A DNA stretch of 64,000 bases from Gracilimonas sp964505215 (GCA_964505215.1 CAZDGU010000008.1:1-64000), one strand, 5' to 3'. Numbered from the stretch's first letter, positions 8,469-17,891 are shown. Made by a program: numbers and translations. Notes: generated by a model not told the origin, from the letters alone.

Positions 8469-9884
8469 TTGGCTGAGACAAGCACAACCGAACGCGGTTC
8501 ATGGAATTCGAAACTTGGATTTATTCTTGCAGCTGCCGGTTCGGCGGTAGGATTAGGTAATATTTGGGGGTTTCCCACACAAGTAGCTTCCAATGGTGGT
8601 GCTGCTTTTTTAATTATATACCTGTTATGTTCGTTTTTAATAGGTTTTCCCGTTATGGTGGCCGAGCTTACAATTGGAAGAAGCACGGGCAAAAATCCGG
8701 TTGGTGCATTCAAAGCACTTTCAAGTAATAAATTCTTTCCTTTGGTAGGTTTATGGGGTGTTATTTGCGGCGTCATGATTCTCTCCTTTTATACCGTAAT
8801 TGCGGGCTGGGCTTTTGGATACGCTTTTGAAGAAGTGTTTTACTTTTTTGCCGGATCTTCTTCTCTCCAAAACTTCTTTGGTGCCATTGGTTGGGAATCC
8901 TTTTCTCAAAGTATGAAGTGGATGGCCGATGCTTTAACCGATACCGGCTTTGGGTTGAAAAATGCTATTGTAGCATCTGTTTTTATGCTGGCTACCATTA
9001 AAATTATTACCGGCGGCGTTAGCGATGGAATAGAACGAGCCACCAAAGCCCTGATGCCCCTGCTAATTGGTATTCTGGTAATTATGATTGTGTATGTACT
9101 GTTTCAGCCCGGCAGCGGTGAGGGAATCCGAGAATACTTACTTCCTGATTTCAGCAAAGTAAACGCTGATCTGATATTTGCCGCAATGGGACAGGCTTTC
9201 TTCTCTCTTTCTTTAGGAATGGGTGCTTTAATAACCTACGGTTCATACCTCAATAAAAAAGAAAGCATTCCACAAGCTGCGGCGTTTGTTACTTTAGCTG
9301 ATGTTGGTATCGCATTTTTGGCAGGGATGCTTATACTGCCCGCCATGTATTTGGCCCAAGCCAACGGCGTGCAAATTTTTGTGGATGGGCAGCTGGCTGA
9401 CAGTACCACTTTGGTTTTTAACGTACTTCCCGCCCTGTTTCACAGCATGGGAGGTGTGGGCGTAGTATTTGGCGTAACCTTTTTCCTATTATTGAGTATG
9501 GCCGCCTTAACTTCTACTATTTCCTTACTGGAAGTGCCCGTAGCTTTTGCCATTGACGAATATGAAGTAACCCGTAAAAAAGCAGCTCGCTACATTGGAT
9601 TGGGCATTTTGGCTGTATCTATCCTCATCGCCTTCTTCCCTGTTTTAATTGACTACTTTGTTATGGTATTTAATAACATCGGGCTTCCACTTGGCGGATT
9701 TCTCATTTGTATATTTATTGGATATGTATGGAAAACAGACAATGCCATTAATGAGATGGAATATGGATTTGCAGGCATCAGGCAAACACTATTTGTAAAA
9801 GTATGGCCTTTCTTTATTAAATTTATTTGCCCTGCAGCCATCTTATATACGCTTTTACAAACCCTGTACGAACTGATCTTTTGA
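8469..9884 (+). CDS. sodium:neurotransmitter symporter family (NSS) transporter
   Basis: A 471-residue multi-span membrane protein of the NSS/SNF family (LeuT fold), which couples sodium import to uptake of amino acids or related amines. The first transmembrane segment carries GLGNIWGFPTQVASNGG, the unwound TM1 sodium- and substrate-binding signature. About eleven or twelve hydrophobic segments follow. The TTG start at 8469 is chosen because a strong Shine-Dalgarno AAGGAGG lies at 8454-8460, 8 bp upstream, and the protein begins directly before the conserved WNSKLGFILAAAGSAVG. A tryptophan/glycine pair replaces the WRF of LeuT, typical for tyrosine-transporter-like bacterial members. Substrate cannot be assigned. 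Confidence 0.9.
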   Translation: MAETSTTERGSWNSKLGFILAAAGSAVGLGNIWGFPTQVASNGGAAFLIIYLLCSFLIGFPVMVAELTIGRSTGKNPVGAFKALSSNKFFPLVGLWGVICGVMILSFYTVIAGWAFGYAFEEVFYFFAGSSSLQNFFGAIGWESFSQSMKWMADALTDTGFGLKNAIVASVFMLATIKIITGGVSDGIERATKALMPLLIGILVIMIVYVLFQPGSGEGIREYLLPDFSKVNADLIFAAMGQAFFSLSLGMGALITYGSYLNKKESIPQAAAFVTLADVGIAFLAGMLILPAMYLAQANGVQIFVDGQLADSTTLVFNVLPALFHSMGGVGVVFGVTFFLLLSMAALTSTISLLEVPVAFAIDEYEVTRKKAARYIGLGILAVSILIAFFPVLIDYFVMVFNNIGLPLGGFLICIFIGYVWKTDNAINEMEYGFAGIRQTLFVKVWPFFIKFICPAAILYTLLQTLYELIF

Positions 9885-9960
9885 ATTAGGAATTAAAGCT
9901 TGTTATCCAAAAAGGCAGGTGCTATTTTTGGGTGATAATTTTCACACATTAAATCATCGA

Positions 9961-10530
9961 ATGGCTAAAGTATCTACATCAGATTTCAGAAACGGAATGG
10001 TTCTGGACCTGAACAATGAACTCTACTCTATTACTGAATTCCAACACGTAAAGCCGGGAAAAGGCCCTGCTTTTGTACGTACAAAATTAAAAGGAATTGT
10101 TAACGGTAAAAATATAGAGAAAACATGGCGCTCTGGCGAAAAAGCCGAAGAAGTACGTGTAGAACAGCACGAGTATCAATATTTATATAATGATGGCGAA
10201 CTGTTTTATCTAATGCATAACGAAACCTACGAGCAAATTCCTTTAAATGCCGCTCAGGTTGAGCGCCCTAATTATTTTGTGGAAGGCCAAACCTGCAAGG
10301 TGATGATAAATGCCGACGAAGAAAACATTTTATATGCCGAACCGCACGACCAAATTGATGTGGTCATCGAAAAAACAGATCCGGGTGTTAAAGGAGACAC
10401 GGCCCAAGGCGGCAGTAAACCCGCTACTATAGCTTCGGGAGCAACTGTACAGGTACCTTTATTTATAAACGAAGGTGATAAAGTACGTGTTGACACCCAT
10501 TCGGGAGAATATTTAGAACGAGCAAAATAA
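9961..10530 (+). CDS. efp: translation elongation factor P
   Basis: Elongation factor P, which relieves ribosome stalling at polyproline. The ATG at 9961 gives 189 residues, the standard length, beginning MAKVSTSDFRNG; an upstream in-frame extension of 14 codons has no conserved sequence. Domain I ends in the loop KPGKGPAF with Lys34 at its tip, the residue that is beta-lysylated or otherwise modified in lysine-type EF-P. OB domains II and III follow, ending THSGEYLERAK. Heads a run efp-accB-accC-gcvH with very short gaps (8 bp to accB). Confidence 0.97.
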   Translation: MAKVSTSDFRNGMVLDLNNELYSITEFQHVKPGKGPAFVRTKLKGIVNGKNIEKTWRSGEKAEEVRVEQHEYQYLYNDGELFYLMHNETYEQIPLNAAQVERPNYFVEGQTCKVMINADEENILYAEPHDQIDVVIEKTDPGVKGDTAQGGSKPATIASGATVQVPLFINEGDKVRVDTHSGEYLERAK

Positions 10531-10538
10531 AAACTATC

Positions 10539-11012
10539 ATGGACTTAAAACTCATTAAAAACATTTTAGACCTCATCGCAGAAAGTGATGTAAATGAAGT
10601 ATCGCTGGAAGAAGGTGATTTTAAAATTAAAGTAAAAAAACAAGGTGAAGTACAGCAAGTAAGTTACTCTCAGCCGGCACCTGCACCCCAGCCGGCGGCG
10701 CCTGCTCCACAAGCTGCTGCAGCTCCAAAAACAGAAGAAGCAGCTGATTCAGCCTCTGCCAACCAGCCCGATGGAGAAACCGTTACTTCTCCTATTGTGG
10801 GTACATTTTATAAAGCCCCTTCGCCAGACTCGGATCCTTTCGTAAAAGTTGGCGACACTGTTTCAAAAGGCGATACGCTCTGCATTGTTGAAGCCATGAA
10901 GATAATGAATGAGATTGAGGCAGAATTCAGCGGAACTATTCAAAAGTTTTTAGTTGAAGACGGACAGCCTGTTGAATACGAACAGCCACTTTTTATCATT
11001 AAAAAAGACTAA
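10539..11012 (+). CDS. accB: acetyl-CoA carboxylase biotin carboxyl carrier protein
   Basis: Biotin carboxyl carrier protein of acetyl-CoA carboxylase, the first step of fatty-acid synthesis. An N-terminal domain (1-40) is joined by an Ala/Pro/Gln-rich flexible linker (about 44-65) to the biotinyl domain. The biotin attachment site is EAMKIMNE with Lys121; SPIVGTFYKAPSPD begins the domain. Length of 157 residues is normal. It lies 8 bp after efp and 9 bp before accC. Confidence 0.97.
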   Translation: MDLKLIKNILDLIAESDVNEVSLEEGDFKIKVKKQGEVQQVSYSQPAPAPQPAAPAPQAAAAPKTEEAADSASANQPDGETVTSPIVGTFYKAPSPDSDPFVKVGDTVSKGDTLCIVEAMKIMNEIEAEFSGTIQKFLVEDGQPVEYEQPLFIIKKD

Positions 11013-11021
11013 ACACTCTAC

Positions 11022-12374
11022 ATGTTTAAAAAAATACTGGTTGCTAACAGAGGTGAAATTGCACTGCGCATTATACGTACATGCCAGGAAATGGGCATCA
11101 AAACGGTTGCTGTTTACTCTACAGCCGATGCCGACAGCCTCCACGTTAAGTTTGCTGATGAAGCCGTTTGTATTGGACCGCCTGCAAGCAAAGACAGTTA
11201 TTTAAAAATCCCAAGCATTTTAGCTGCTGCCGAAATCACCAATGCCGAAGCCATTCATCCCGGCTACGGTTTTTTAGCTGAAAATGCAGAATTTTCTCGC
11301 ATCTGTCAGGAACACGACCTAAAATTTATTGGCCCTTCTCCGGAAGCTATTAATAAGATGGGCGACAAAGCTGTTGCCAAGGCCACTATGATCAGCAACA
11401 ACGTTCCCGTTGTGCCCGGCAGTGATGGCGAAGTAGATAGCTTTGAAGAAGCCAAAAAGGTTTGTGAAGAAATTGGATTTCCGGTTATCATCAAAGCCTC
11501 AGCGGGTGGTGGCGGTCGCGGTATGCGCATGGTGATGAGCGAAGATGAGCTCGAGAAAAATTATAAAATGTGCCGTAACGAAGCTGAAACAGCTTTCAAC
11601 AATCCCGCGGTATATATTGAGCGTTTTGTTGAAAATCCGCATCATGTGGAAATTCAGGTTTTATCCGATCAGCACGGAAATCATATTCACTTGGGTGAGC
11701 GAGACTGCTCGTTGCAGCGGCGTCACCAAAAAGTACTTGAAGAATCCCCCTCACCCCTAATGACCGAGGAACTGCGAGAGCGGATGGGAACGGCTGCCAC
11801 CAATGCAGCCAGAGCAGCTAACTATGAGGGTGCCGGAACCGTTGAGTTTTTAGTAGATGATGATCACAATTTCTACTTCATGGAAATGAATACGCGTATT
11901 CAGGTAGAGCACCCCGTAACAGAAGAAGTTACAGGTATTGATCTTATTGAGCAGCAAATTAGAGTGGCAGCCGGCGAAGAACTGAAGCCGTTTGAACTGA
12001 ACTTTAACACTCACTCTATAGAATGCCGGATAAATGCGGAAGATCCGGAGCATAATTTCCGTCCTTCTGCAGGAGAAATTACCGTATTTCACCCTCCCGG
12101 CGGCTTTGGTGTTCGGTTAGATACGCACGCTTACGAAGATTATCGCATTCCGCCTCACTACGACTCCATGATAGCCAAACTCATTGTTTGTGCACCCACA
12201 CGCTTAGAGGCAATTAGCAAAATGAAGCGTGCGCTGCGCGAGTTTATTATTGAAGGCATTAAAACAACCATTCCCTATCACATTCAGCTTATGGATGATG
12301 AGAACTTTATTAATGGAAAGTTTGATACCAAATATTTAGAAAGGGAATTCAAATTCACACCTAAAGAACGTTAA
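11022..12374 (+). CDS. accC: acetyl-CoA carboxylase biotin carboxylase subunit
   Basis: Biotin carboxylase, which carboxylates biotin on AccB using ATP and bicarbonate. Starts MFKKILVANRGEIALRIIR, the N-terminal carboxylase domain; the ATP-grasp glycine-rich loop reads KASAGGGGRGMR (about 158-169), and EMNTRIQVEHPVTE holds the metal-binding and catalytic residues. 450 residues is standard. Directly follows accB and precedes gcvH by 3 bp, so one transcript is likely. Confidence 0.97.
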   Translation: MFKKILVANRGEIALRIIRTCQEMGIKTVAVYSTADADSLHVKFADEAVCIGPPASKDSYLKIPSILAAAEITNAEAIHPGYGFLAENAEFSRICQEHDLKFIGPSPEAINKMGDKAVAKATMISNNVPVVPGSDGEVDSFEEAKKVCEEIGFPVIIKASAGGGGRGMRMVMSEDELEKNYKMCRNEAETAFNNPAVYIERFVENPHHVEIQVLSDQHGNHIHLGERDCSLQRRHQKVLEESPSPLMTEELRERMGTAATNAARAANYEGAGTVEFLVDDDHNFYFMEMNTRIQVEHPVTEEVTGIDLIEQQIRVAAGEELKPFELNFNTHSIECRINAEDPEHNFRPSAGEITVFHPPGGFGVRLDTHAYEDYRIPPHYDSMIAKLIVCAPTRLEAISKMKRALREFIIEGIKTTIPYHIQLMDDENFINGKFDTKYLEREFKFTPKER

Positions 12375-12377
12375 ACC

Positions 12378-12758
12378 ATGAATTTACCAGAAGATTTAAA
12401 ATACACCAAAGAACACGAGTGGATTAGAGATAACGGAGACGAGACGGTTACCATCGGTATTACCGATTTTGCCCAGAGCGAATTGGGTGATATTGTTTTT
12501 GTTGAATTGGAGCCGGAAGGAACCGAATTAGACGAAAATGACACCTTCGGTACGGTAGAAGCCGTTAAAACAGTTTCTGATCTCTTTGCACCCGTTGATG
12601 GTGAAATTATCGAAGTAAACGAAGCGCTTGAAGACGAGCCGGAATTAGTAAATGACGATCCATACGGCGAAGGCTGGATGGTAAAAGTAAAGCTATCCGA
12701 TACCGATCAGCTTAACGACCTTCTAAGTGCCGAAGAGTACAAAGAAGTTATTGCATAG
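12378..12758 (+). CDS. gcvH: glycine cleavage system H protein
   Basis: Lipoyl carrier of the glycine cleavage complex, shuttling the aminomethyl group between GcvP, GcvT and the lipoamide dehydrogenase. The lipoylation site is VEAVKTVSD with Lys64; LGDIVFVELPE-type strands and the C-terminal EEYKEVI complete the fold. 126 residues is normal. Last gene before a terminator at 12772. No gcvP or gcvT is in the window; coupling with accBC is noted separately. Confidence 0.97.
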   Translation: MNLPEDLKYTKEHEWIRDNGDETVTIGITDFAQSELGDIVFVELEPEGTELDENDTFGTVEAVKTVSDLFAPVDGEIIEVNEALEDEPELVNDDPYGEGWMVKVKLSDTDQLNDLLSAEEYKEVIA

Positions 12759-12771
12759 CAACTTATTTTAT

Positions 12772-12826
12772 AACCTGACTGCTTTATTTCGGAGAGATTC
12801 GATCTTAAACGGTCAGGTTTTTTTTA
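12772..12826 (+). terminator. rho-independent terminator after gcvH
   Basis: AACCTGAC at 12772-12779 is complementary to GTCAGGTT at 12812-12819, followed by a T-run to 12824. It ends the efp-accB-accC-gcvH run. The loop of about 32 bases is long. Confidence 0.75.
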
Positions 12827-12854
12827 ATCCTTAAACTTATTATTCATTCAGCTT

Positions 12855-14405
12855 ATGCACAGCCGACACACCGAATGGATTCTCATATTAGATTACGGTT
12901 CACAGTTTACCCAACTTATTGCACGGCGGCTTAGGGAGCTTCATGTTTATTGTGAAATTCACCCCTACAATGTTGATTTGAATGAAGTTTCTACCCCAAA
13001 ACCGGGCGGTGTAATTCTTTCGGGAGGTCCAAAAAGCGTGAATGATGAAGACGCACCCGGCCTTCAACGAAACATATTTGATTGGGAAGTTCCTGTTTTA
13101 GGCATTTGCTACGGCCTGCAGCTTTTGGCACATGCCGAAATTCCCGGCTCGGTCCAAAAAGCAGAAAAGCGTGAATATGGCCGTGCTAACTTGATTATAG
13201 ATCATTCCGAAGATCTGCTGGCTGATATAGAACAGAACCAAGTGGTTTGGATGAGTCACGGCGATCATATAAAAGAGCTTCCCCCTTCCTACCAAATAAT
13301 CGGGCATACCGAAAATGCTGAAGTAGCGGCCGTTCGCCATAAGAGTAAAGAAATCTATGGTGTTCAGTTTCACCCCGAAGTTGCACACACAGAAATTGGA
13401 AAACAGTTGTTGAAGAATTTTGCCTATTCAATTTGCGGACTGGCCGGAGACTGGACTTCCGAATCCTTTATTGAAGAACAAATAGCTTCTATTCGCAAAA
13501 AAGTAGGCTCTGACAAAGTTTTATGCGCACTTTCCGGTGGCGTAGATTCAACCGTGGTTGCCACCCTTCTTCACAAAGCCTTAGGCGATCAGCTGCAGTG
13601 TATTTTTGTAGATAATGGTTTATTACGCAAAAATGAGTATAAATCTGTTTTAGATTTATACATTCAGGATTTACATTTACCGGTTCGCGGTGTGGATGCT
13701 TCAAACCTGTTTCTTTCGCGCTTAGATGGAATTTCAGATCCCGAAGAAAAGCGCAAAATTATTGGAAACACTTTTATTGATGTGTTCGAAAAAGAAGTTG
13801 GAAATGATAGTTCGGTCAAATATTTGGCACAGGGAACGCTCTATCCCGATGTAATTGAAAGCGTTTCATTTAAAGGACCTTCTGCTACCATAAAATCTCA
13901 CCATAACGTGGGCGGACTTCCCGAAAAAATGAAGCTGGATTTAATAGAACCGGTTCGTGAATTATTTAAAGACGAAGTTCGGGAAGTTGGCAGAGCGATG
14001 GGTATTCCGGAGCATTTTATTTCCCGTCATCCCTTTCCGGGACCGGGTTTGGGTATTCGTGTACTCGGCGCCCTTTCAAAAGAACGCCTGAATATTTTGC
14101 GAGAGGCAGACTTCATTTTTATTGAAGAGCTCAAAAATAATAATCTGTATAACGAGGTTTGGCAAGCACTTGCTGTGCTGCTTCCCGTACAAAGCGTTGG
14201 CGTGATGGGAGACGAGCGCACCTATGAATTCACCATTGCGCTGCGGGCAGTTACCAGCATTGACGGAATGACGGCAGACTGGGCGCATCTCCCCTATCCT
14301 TTTCTTGCAAAAGTTTCTAATCGTATCATCAACGAAATTAATGGTATAAATCGCGTGGTTTATGATATTAGTTCAAAACCTCCCGCTACTATTGAGTGGG
14401 AATAA
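12855..14405 (+). CDS. guaA: GMP synthase (glutamine-hydrolysing)
   Basis: Converts XMP to GMP with glutamine as nitrogen donor. The class I glutamine amidotransferase domain (about 8-195) has the nucleophile Cys85 in LGICYGLQ and the catalytic HPE in VQFHPEVAH. The ATP pyrophosphatase domain carries the P-loop CALSGGVDST, and the C-terminal dimerisation domain ends in SSKPPATIEWE, the standard GuaA terminus. 516 residues is normal. Start ATG at 12855. Confidence 0.97.
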   Translation: MHSRHTEWILILDYGSQFTQLIARRLRELHVYCEIHPYNVDLNEVSTPKPGGVILSGGPKSVNDEDAPGLQRNIFDWEVPVLGICYGLQLLAHAEIPGSVQKAEKREYGRANLIIDHSEDLLADIEQNQVVWMSHGDHIKELPPSYQIIGHTENAEVAAVRHKSKEIYGVQFHPEVAHTEIGKQLLKNFAYSICGLAGDWTSESFIEEQIASIRKKVGSDKVLCALSGGVDSTVVATLLHKALGDQLQCIFVDNGLLRKNEYKSVLDLYIQDLHLPVRGVDASNLFLSRLDGISDPEEKRKIIGNTFIDVFEKEVGNDSSVKYLAQGTLYPDVIESVSFKGPSATIKSHHNVGGLPEKMKLDLIEPVRELFKDEVREVGRAMGIPEHFISRHPFPGPGLGIRVLGALSKERLNILREADFIFIEELKNNNLYNEVWQALAVLLPVQSVGVMGDERTYEFTIALRAVTSIDGMTADWAHLPYPFLAKVSNRIINEINGINRVVYDISSKPPATIEWE

Positions 14406-14461
14406 TCGCAGAACTTTTTAGTTGTAAGCAGGTACCAATACTGTAACCAATGTAAATTTTT

Positions 14462-16156
14462 ATGAAGCAATTAGTAACAACCTTTCTTTTCTTAATCACT
14501 CTTTCTTACGGAGTATTTGCTCAGTCTTTAGATACCGGTATTAAATTTTATGAAGAACAAAATTACGGAAGAGCTCTTCGTATTTTTGAAGATTTGGACT
14601 CGCCCACGGCTCATCTTTTTAGCGGTAAAAGCTACTTTGCACTCAATAATTATTTAAAGGCAAAGCACTATCTGAATATGGTTGAAAGAGAAACCGGCGA
14701 AGTTTATACAGAAGCACAATACACTAAAGCGCTGGCTGATTTTCAACTTAAAAACTACGCTTCAGCTTTAGATATTTTGCATGAAGTAAAAGATTTCTCG
14801 CGCAAGCCTTCCATCACCCGGGCTGCAAACAGTTTTTATAGAGATTTGGTAGAGTATTTAACATTAAGTCAGCGCTTTGAAGCGTTCAGAGCTTCAAAAT
14901 ATGACGCTGTAAGGTTTGATTTAGTGGAAGCCGGCGTTGGCTCTTTAGAGCTTAGCTCGGCCAGAGCATTATTTAATGCTTACAAACAAAGCGCAATCGG
15001 CCCTTATCCTGATAATTATGCCTCAGTTGAAGCACTTTTAAAAGATTCGGTGGCTTACAGCCAGCGCTACAATCCAAATACCTATCCCAAAGCGCCAAAA
15101 GGAATTGCTTACAATATAGGTGTGGCGCTGCCTGAGTTCAGTATTGAATCTCCGGAATTTGAAATATCTCAGCACATATATTTTGGCATTCAGCAGGCCG
15201 TGGAAAATTTCAACAGCCAAAACAGTGATGCAAAAGCTTTTCTAAGCTATCAAAATACCAAGGCTCAGGCGCATACGGCGTCCGGCGTAGCCAACGAGCT
15301 GGCCTGGAATCATAATGTAGATGCTATAATTGGTCCGCTATTTTCGGAAGTAGCCGTAGAAATGTCAAAATATGCAGAGAAGTACCAAACTCCCATGCTT
15401 ACACCTTTGGCAAACTCCGACAGCTTAAATATTGACCTCAGCTATACGTTCCAACTGAATCCTACTTTCTCTGTTCAGGGAAAGAAAATGGCACAGTTTG
15501 CCATTAACCGGCTTGGCTATGATACATTGGCCGTGATAGCTGAACGCGGTTCATTGGGAGAGCCTTCTGCGATGGCTTTTCTGGATGAATCACGGAAGTT
15601 GGGTGCCGAAGTTTTATACTATTTTGTGGAAGATTTGAAATTACAAGGATACGATATCAACGAATACGTACAGCATTTTGATCCGGCTTATGATACTCTC
15701 ACTAATTACAAAATAGATGCTGTTTATGCTCCATTTACCGGCAGCATTGCTGAAACACTCATAAGCTCATTGCTTACCAACCTGGAGGCTATGAATACCG
15801 GAATAACTATTCTTGGCTCGGAAGAATGGGAAACGGTGCAATTAGAGCGAAGAGGAGTTTCAAGAAATGCCATTTACTATACCAAAACGTTTGAACGCCA
15901 GCCCGGAAATACAGCCATTACAGAATTTGAAAGCGCCTTCCGCCTTCGATTTAACAGAGAGCCTAACCGATTTGCCTTTATTGGATACGATGCTGCCAAT
16001 GCAGTTCTTGAAACTCTTAAAAAGGTTAAAAACCCGGCAAATTTAAAAGAAGGTTTAAAAAATCTAAATAACTACCGAGGGTTGATAACGGACATCAGCT
16101 TTAGAGAATCACACATAAATCAAGAAGTAAAAATTAAGCAACTTACTCGAAATTAA
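14462..16156 (+). CDS. periplasmic-binding-protein-like exported protein with N-terminal TPR region
   Basis: A secreted or periplasmic 564-residue protein. A Sec signal peptide covers residues 1-20 and ends in VFAQ. Residues about 22-190 form TPR-like helices (AKHYLNMVERETG, YASALDILHEV). From about 215 to the end there is a type I periplasmic binding fold of the Peripla_BP_6 / LivJ class (IAYNIGVALPEFS, IIGPLFSEVAVEMSKYA, TPLANSDS). TPR plus binding-fold architecture is seen in LpoA-type penicillin-binding-protein activators, which would fit, but ligand binding is equally possible. No ABC transporter genes are adjacent. Confidence 0.78.
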   Translation: MKQLVTTFLFLITLSYGVFAQSLDTGIKFYEEQNYGRALRIFEDLDSPTAHLFSGKSYFALNNYLKAKHYLNMVERETGEVYTEAQYTKALADFQLKNYASALDILHEVKDFSRKPSITRAANSFYRDLVEYLTLSQRFEAFRASKYDAVRFDLVEAGVGSLELSSARALFNAYKQSAIGPYPDNYASVEALLKDSVAYSQRYNPNTYPKAPKGIAYNIGVALPEFSIESPEFEISQHIYFGIQQAVENFNSQNSDAKAFLSYQNTKAQAHTASGVANELAWNHNVDAIIGPLFSEVAVEMSKYAEKYQTPMLTPLANSDSLNIDLSYTFQLNPTFSVQGKKMAQFAINRLGYDTLAVIAERGSLGEPSAMAFLDESRKLGAEVLYYFVEDLKLQGYDINEYVQHFDPAYDTLTNYKIDAVYAPFTGSIAETLISSLLTNLEAMNTGITILGSEEWETVQLERRGVSRNAIYYTKTFERQPGNTAITEFESAFRLRFNREPNRFAFIGYDAANAVLETLKKVKNPANLKEGLKNLNNYRGLITDISFRESHINQEVKIKQLTRN

Positions 16157-16220
16157 AGGTTGAACTTTTTGGGATGAACCGATGAAAGAAATCGGCGGAA
16201 TTTCAGATCTATCAACTTTA

Positions 16221-16405
16221 TTCACCACAACCTTTGTCCTTTCGACGGAAGGAATGAGCACAAAAGCGAATGAGTGGAGCGGAGAAGATTTTTGAGGGTT
16301 GAATTCAGCAATTTCTCTTCAAAAATCTCCACAAATCTCTCTGCTTCGTTTACTCCTATGCACTCGTAAAGCTCCACTCGAGATGATAAAACAAAAGGTG
16401 GTTAA
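16221..16405. repeat. long imperfect palindromic intergenic repeat
   Basis: A non-coding element whose two halves are imperfectly complementary over about 180 bp. Exact pieces include GAGTGGAGC (16272-16280) with GCTCCACTC (16371-16379), and GATTTTTGA (16287-16295) with TCAAAAATC (16319-16327). The outer ends also match with gaps (ACCACAACCTTTGT against ACAAAAGGTGGTTAA). Words such as CTCGAGATGA and CCTTTCGACGGA resemble intergenic palindromic repeats common in Bacteroidota genomes. It sits between convergent genes. Confidence 0.6.
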
Positions 16406-16445
16406 GAATTAACAATCAAAAACCCAACCTAAAACCATTGAAAAA

Positions 16446-17531
16446 TTACTTAGTTCCCGCTTCCTGCCTTAGTTCCTCTGCCTCTCGCTGACGTTTTATG
16501 CGGTATTGCCGGCGTAGCCACTTTCTCCATTTCTCGCTTTCCCGCTGATGTTCCTTAAAAGTTTCTGTAAAAACGTGGCCACCTTCCGGGTTAGCTACCA
16601 TATACAAATAATTATGGTCATCGGGGTAGATAGCTGCTTTTATAGTTTCTAAACTGGGATTTGTAATAGGCCCGGGCGGCAAGCCATTATTCATATATGT
16701 ATTGTAAGGGTGGTCAACTTGATAGTCTTTAAAAAGGAGTCGGCGCCTTTCCCCTACTGCAAAATTAACCGTTGGATCTGCCTGAAGTCTCATTCCTTTA
16801 TTGAGCCGATTCCAATATAAACCGCTTATTTTTGTTTTTTCCTCACTGAACTTTGCTTCCCATTCTACAATAGAAGCTAAAGTCAGAGCCTCACCTACAG
16901 ACAAGCCCAATTCCTTTGCATCGGCTCTCATTTTTGGGGTGAAGGATTCATCAAAATGATCCAATACTTTATTTATAAACTGTTTTGGGGAACTGGTCCA
17001 ATAAACTAAATAGGTCTCAGGAAGCATACGTCCGAACAATTCCTCTTTAGATAAATCCTTTTCGGCTAAAAACATGCTGTCATTCAGTGCCGCCAACATA
17101 GCCGTGGAATCAAAACTAAGCCGGGAGGATGCAATTTCAGATAATCGAGAAGGCGTTAATCCGGGCAAAACCACAACGGAAACAGGATCTTGTATCCCTC
17201 TGGCCATTTTAGACAGCAATGCGTTGTACGAATAGTTACCCTCAAATTCATACCGACCTCTTCGAACCATTCTCCAGCCTAAAATTTTAGCCGCCCAGTT
17301 CATTTCTTCTTTGTCAATAGAAATCCCTTGTTTTTCAAGCACTTGCTGTAGTTCAGAAACAGTACTTCTCTCAGTAAGAATTATTTCTGTAGGCTCATTA
17401 AATTCCAGTGCAGAGCCGGAGCTAAGCCTTGTTAATCTGGAGCTTAAAACAGCGCCGAAAACAATTATAAACACAAGTATCCCGATAATAAATTCGGACT
17501 TTGAAACGGATATGTTGCTTTGCAGGTTCAT
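16446..17531 (-). CDS. mltG: endolytic murein transglycosylase MltG
   Basis: YceG-like lytic transglycosylase that cleaves nascent peptidoglycan strands in the periplasm and sets glycan length. One N-terminal transmembrane segment (about 15-30) anchors it. The catalytic glutamate lies in ASIVEWEA (Glu223 counted from ATG), and the conserved YNTYMNNGLPPGPITNP and HVFTETFKEH motifs follow. About 361 residues. The ATG at 17531 is preferred to a GTG two codons upstream because a -7-like element TATCTTTG ends 5 bp before it (17537-17544), which would make the mRNA nearly leaderless. Confidence 0.93.
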   Translation of the reverse strand: MNLQSNISVSKSEFIIGILVFIIVFGAVLSSRLTRLSSGSALEFNEPTEIILTERSTVSELQQVLEKQGISIDKEEMNWAAKILGWRMVRRGRYEFEGNYSYNALLSKMARGIQDPVSVVVLPGLTPSRLSEIASSRLSFDSTAMLAALNDSMFLAEKDLSKEELFGRMLPETYLVYWTSSPKQFINKVLDHFDESFTPKMRADAKELGLSVGEALTLASIVEWEAKFSEEKTKISGLYWNRLNKGMRLQADPTVNFAVGERRRLLFKDYQVDHPYNTYMNNGLPPGPITNPSLETIKAAIYPDDHNYLYMVANPEGGHVFTETFKEHQRESEKWRKWLRRQYRIKRQREAEELRQEAGTK

Positions 17532-17536
17532 TTGCA

Positions 17537-17544
17537 CAAAGATA
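17537..17544 (-). promoter_or_regulatory. -7 promoter element TATCTTTG of mltG
   Basis: On the - strand the sequence matches the Bacteroidota TAnnTTTG -7 consensus exactly. It ends 5 bp before the ATG at 17531, so transcription would begin at or near the start codon. No convincing -33 TTTG is at the usual spacing. Confidence 0.45.
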
Positions 17545-17891
17545 CAAATTGTTGTTTAAAAGAGAAGCCCACTATCAAACATTTCAATCCTTAACGCAGT
17601 ACAGATTTTGCAAAATATTGAGATAGTCATGTAACAATCTTTCAATTGCCACGTAGTACTTTCTGAAGAGCAAACGAGCTTTTGGTTGCTGTATAAGCAC
17701 CAAATGCCCTAAAAGAAAAACCCGGATTTTGAACGATCCGGGTTTCTTTTTTTTAAACAGTTTTATAGCCAAAATGTTGGGTTCAAACACATTCAAAATA
17801 ATAAGACTTGTTCATTACCCTCAATGGGCTTGGCTTGGTAACTTCAAACAGTAACAAGCCAGTTCTCACAGTGTTCAGGTCAGCTTATACG
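17538..17891. other. intergenic region between mltG and the TM2 gene
   Basis: About 350 bp without a supported gene. It holds the -7 element of mltG at its left edge and the strong terminator at 17718-17754. Nothing else recognised. Confidence 0.6.
17718..17754 (-). terminator. rho-independent terminator of the seven-gene glycan operon
   Basis: AAACCCGGAT (17718-17727) pairs perfectly with ATCCGGGTTT (17736-17745) around an 8-base loop. T-rich sequence follows on both sides (AAAAGAAAAA before, CTTTTTTTT after), so it can work in either direction. It lies 140 bp past the end of the TM2 gene. Confidence 0.85.
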
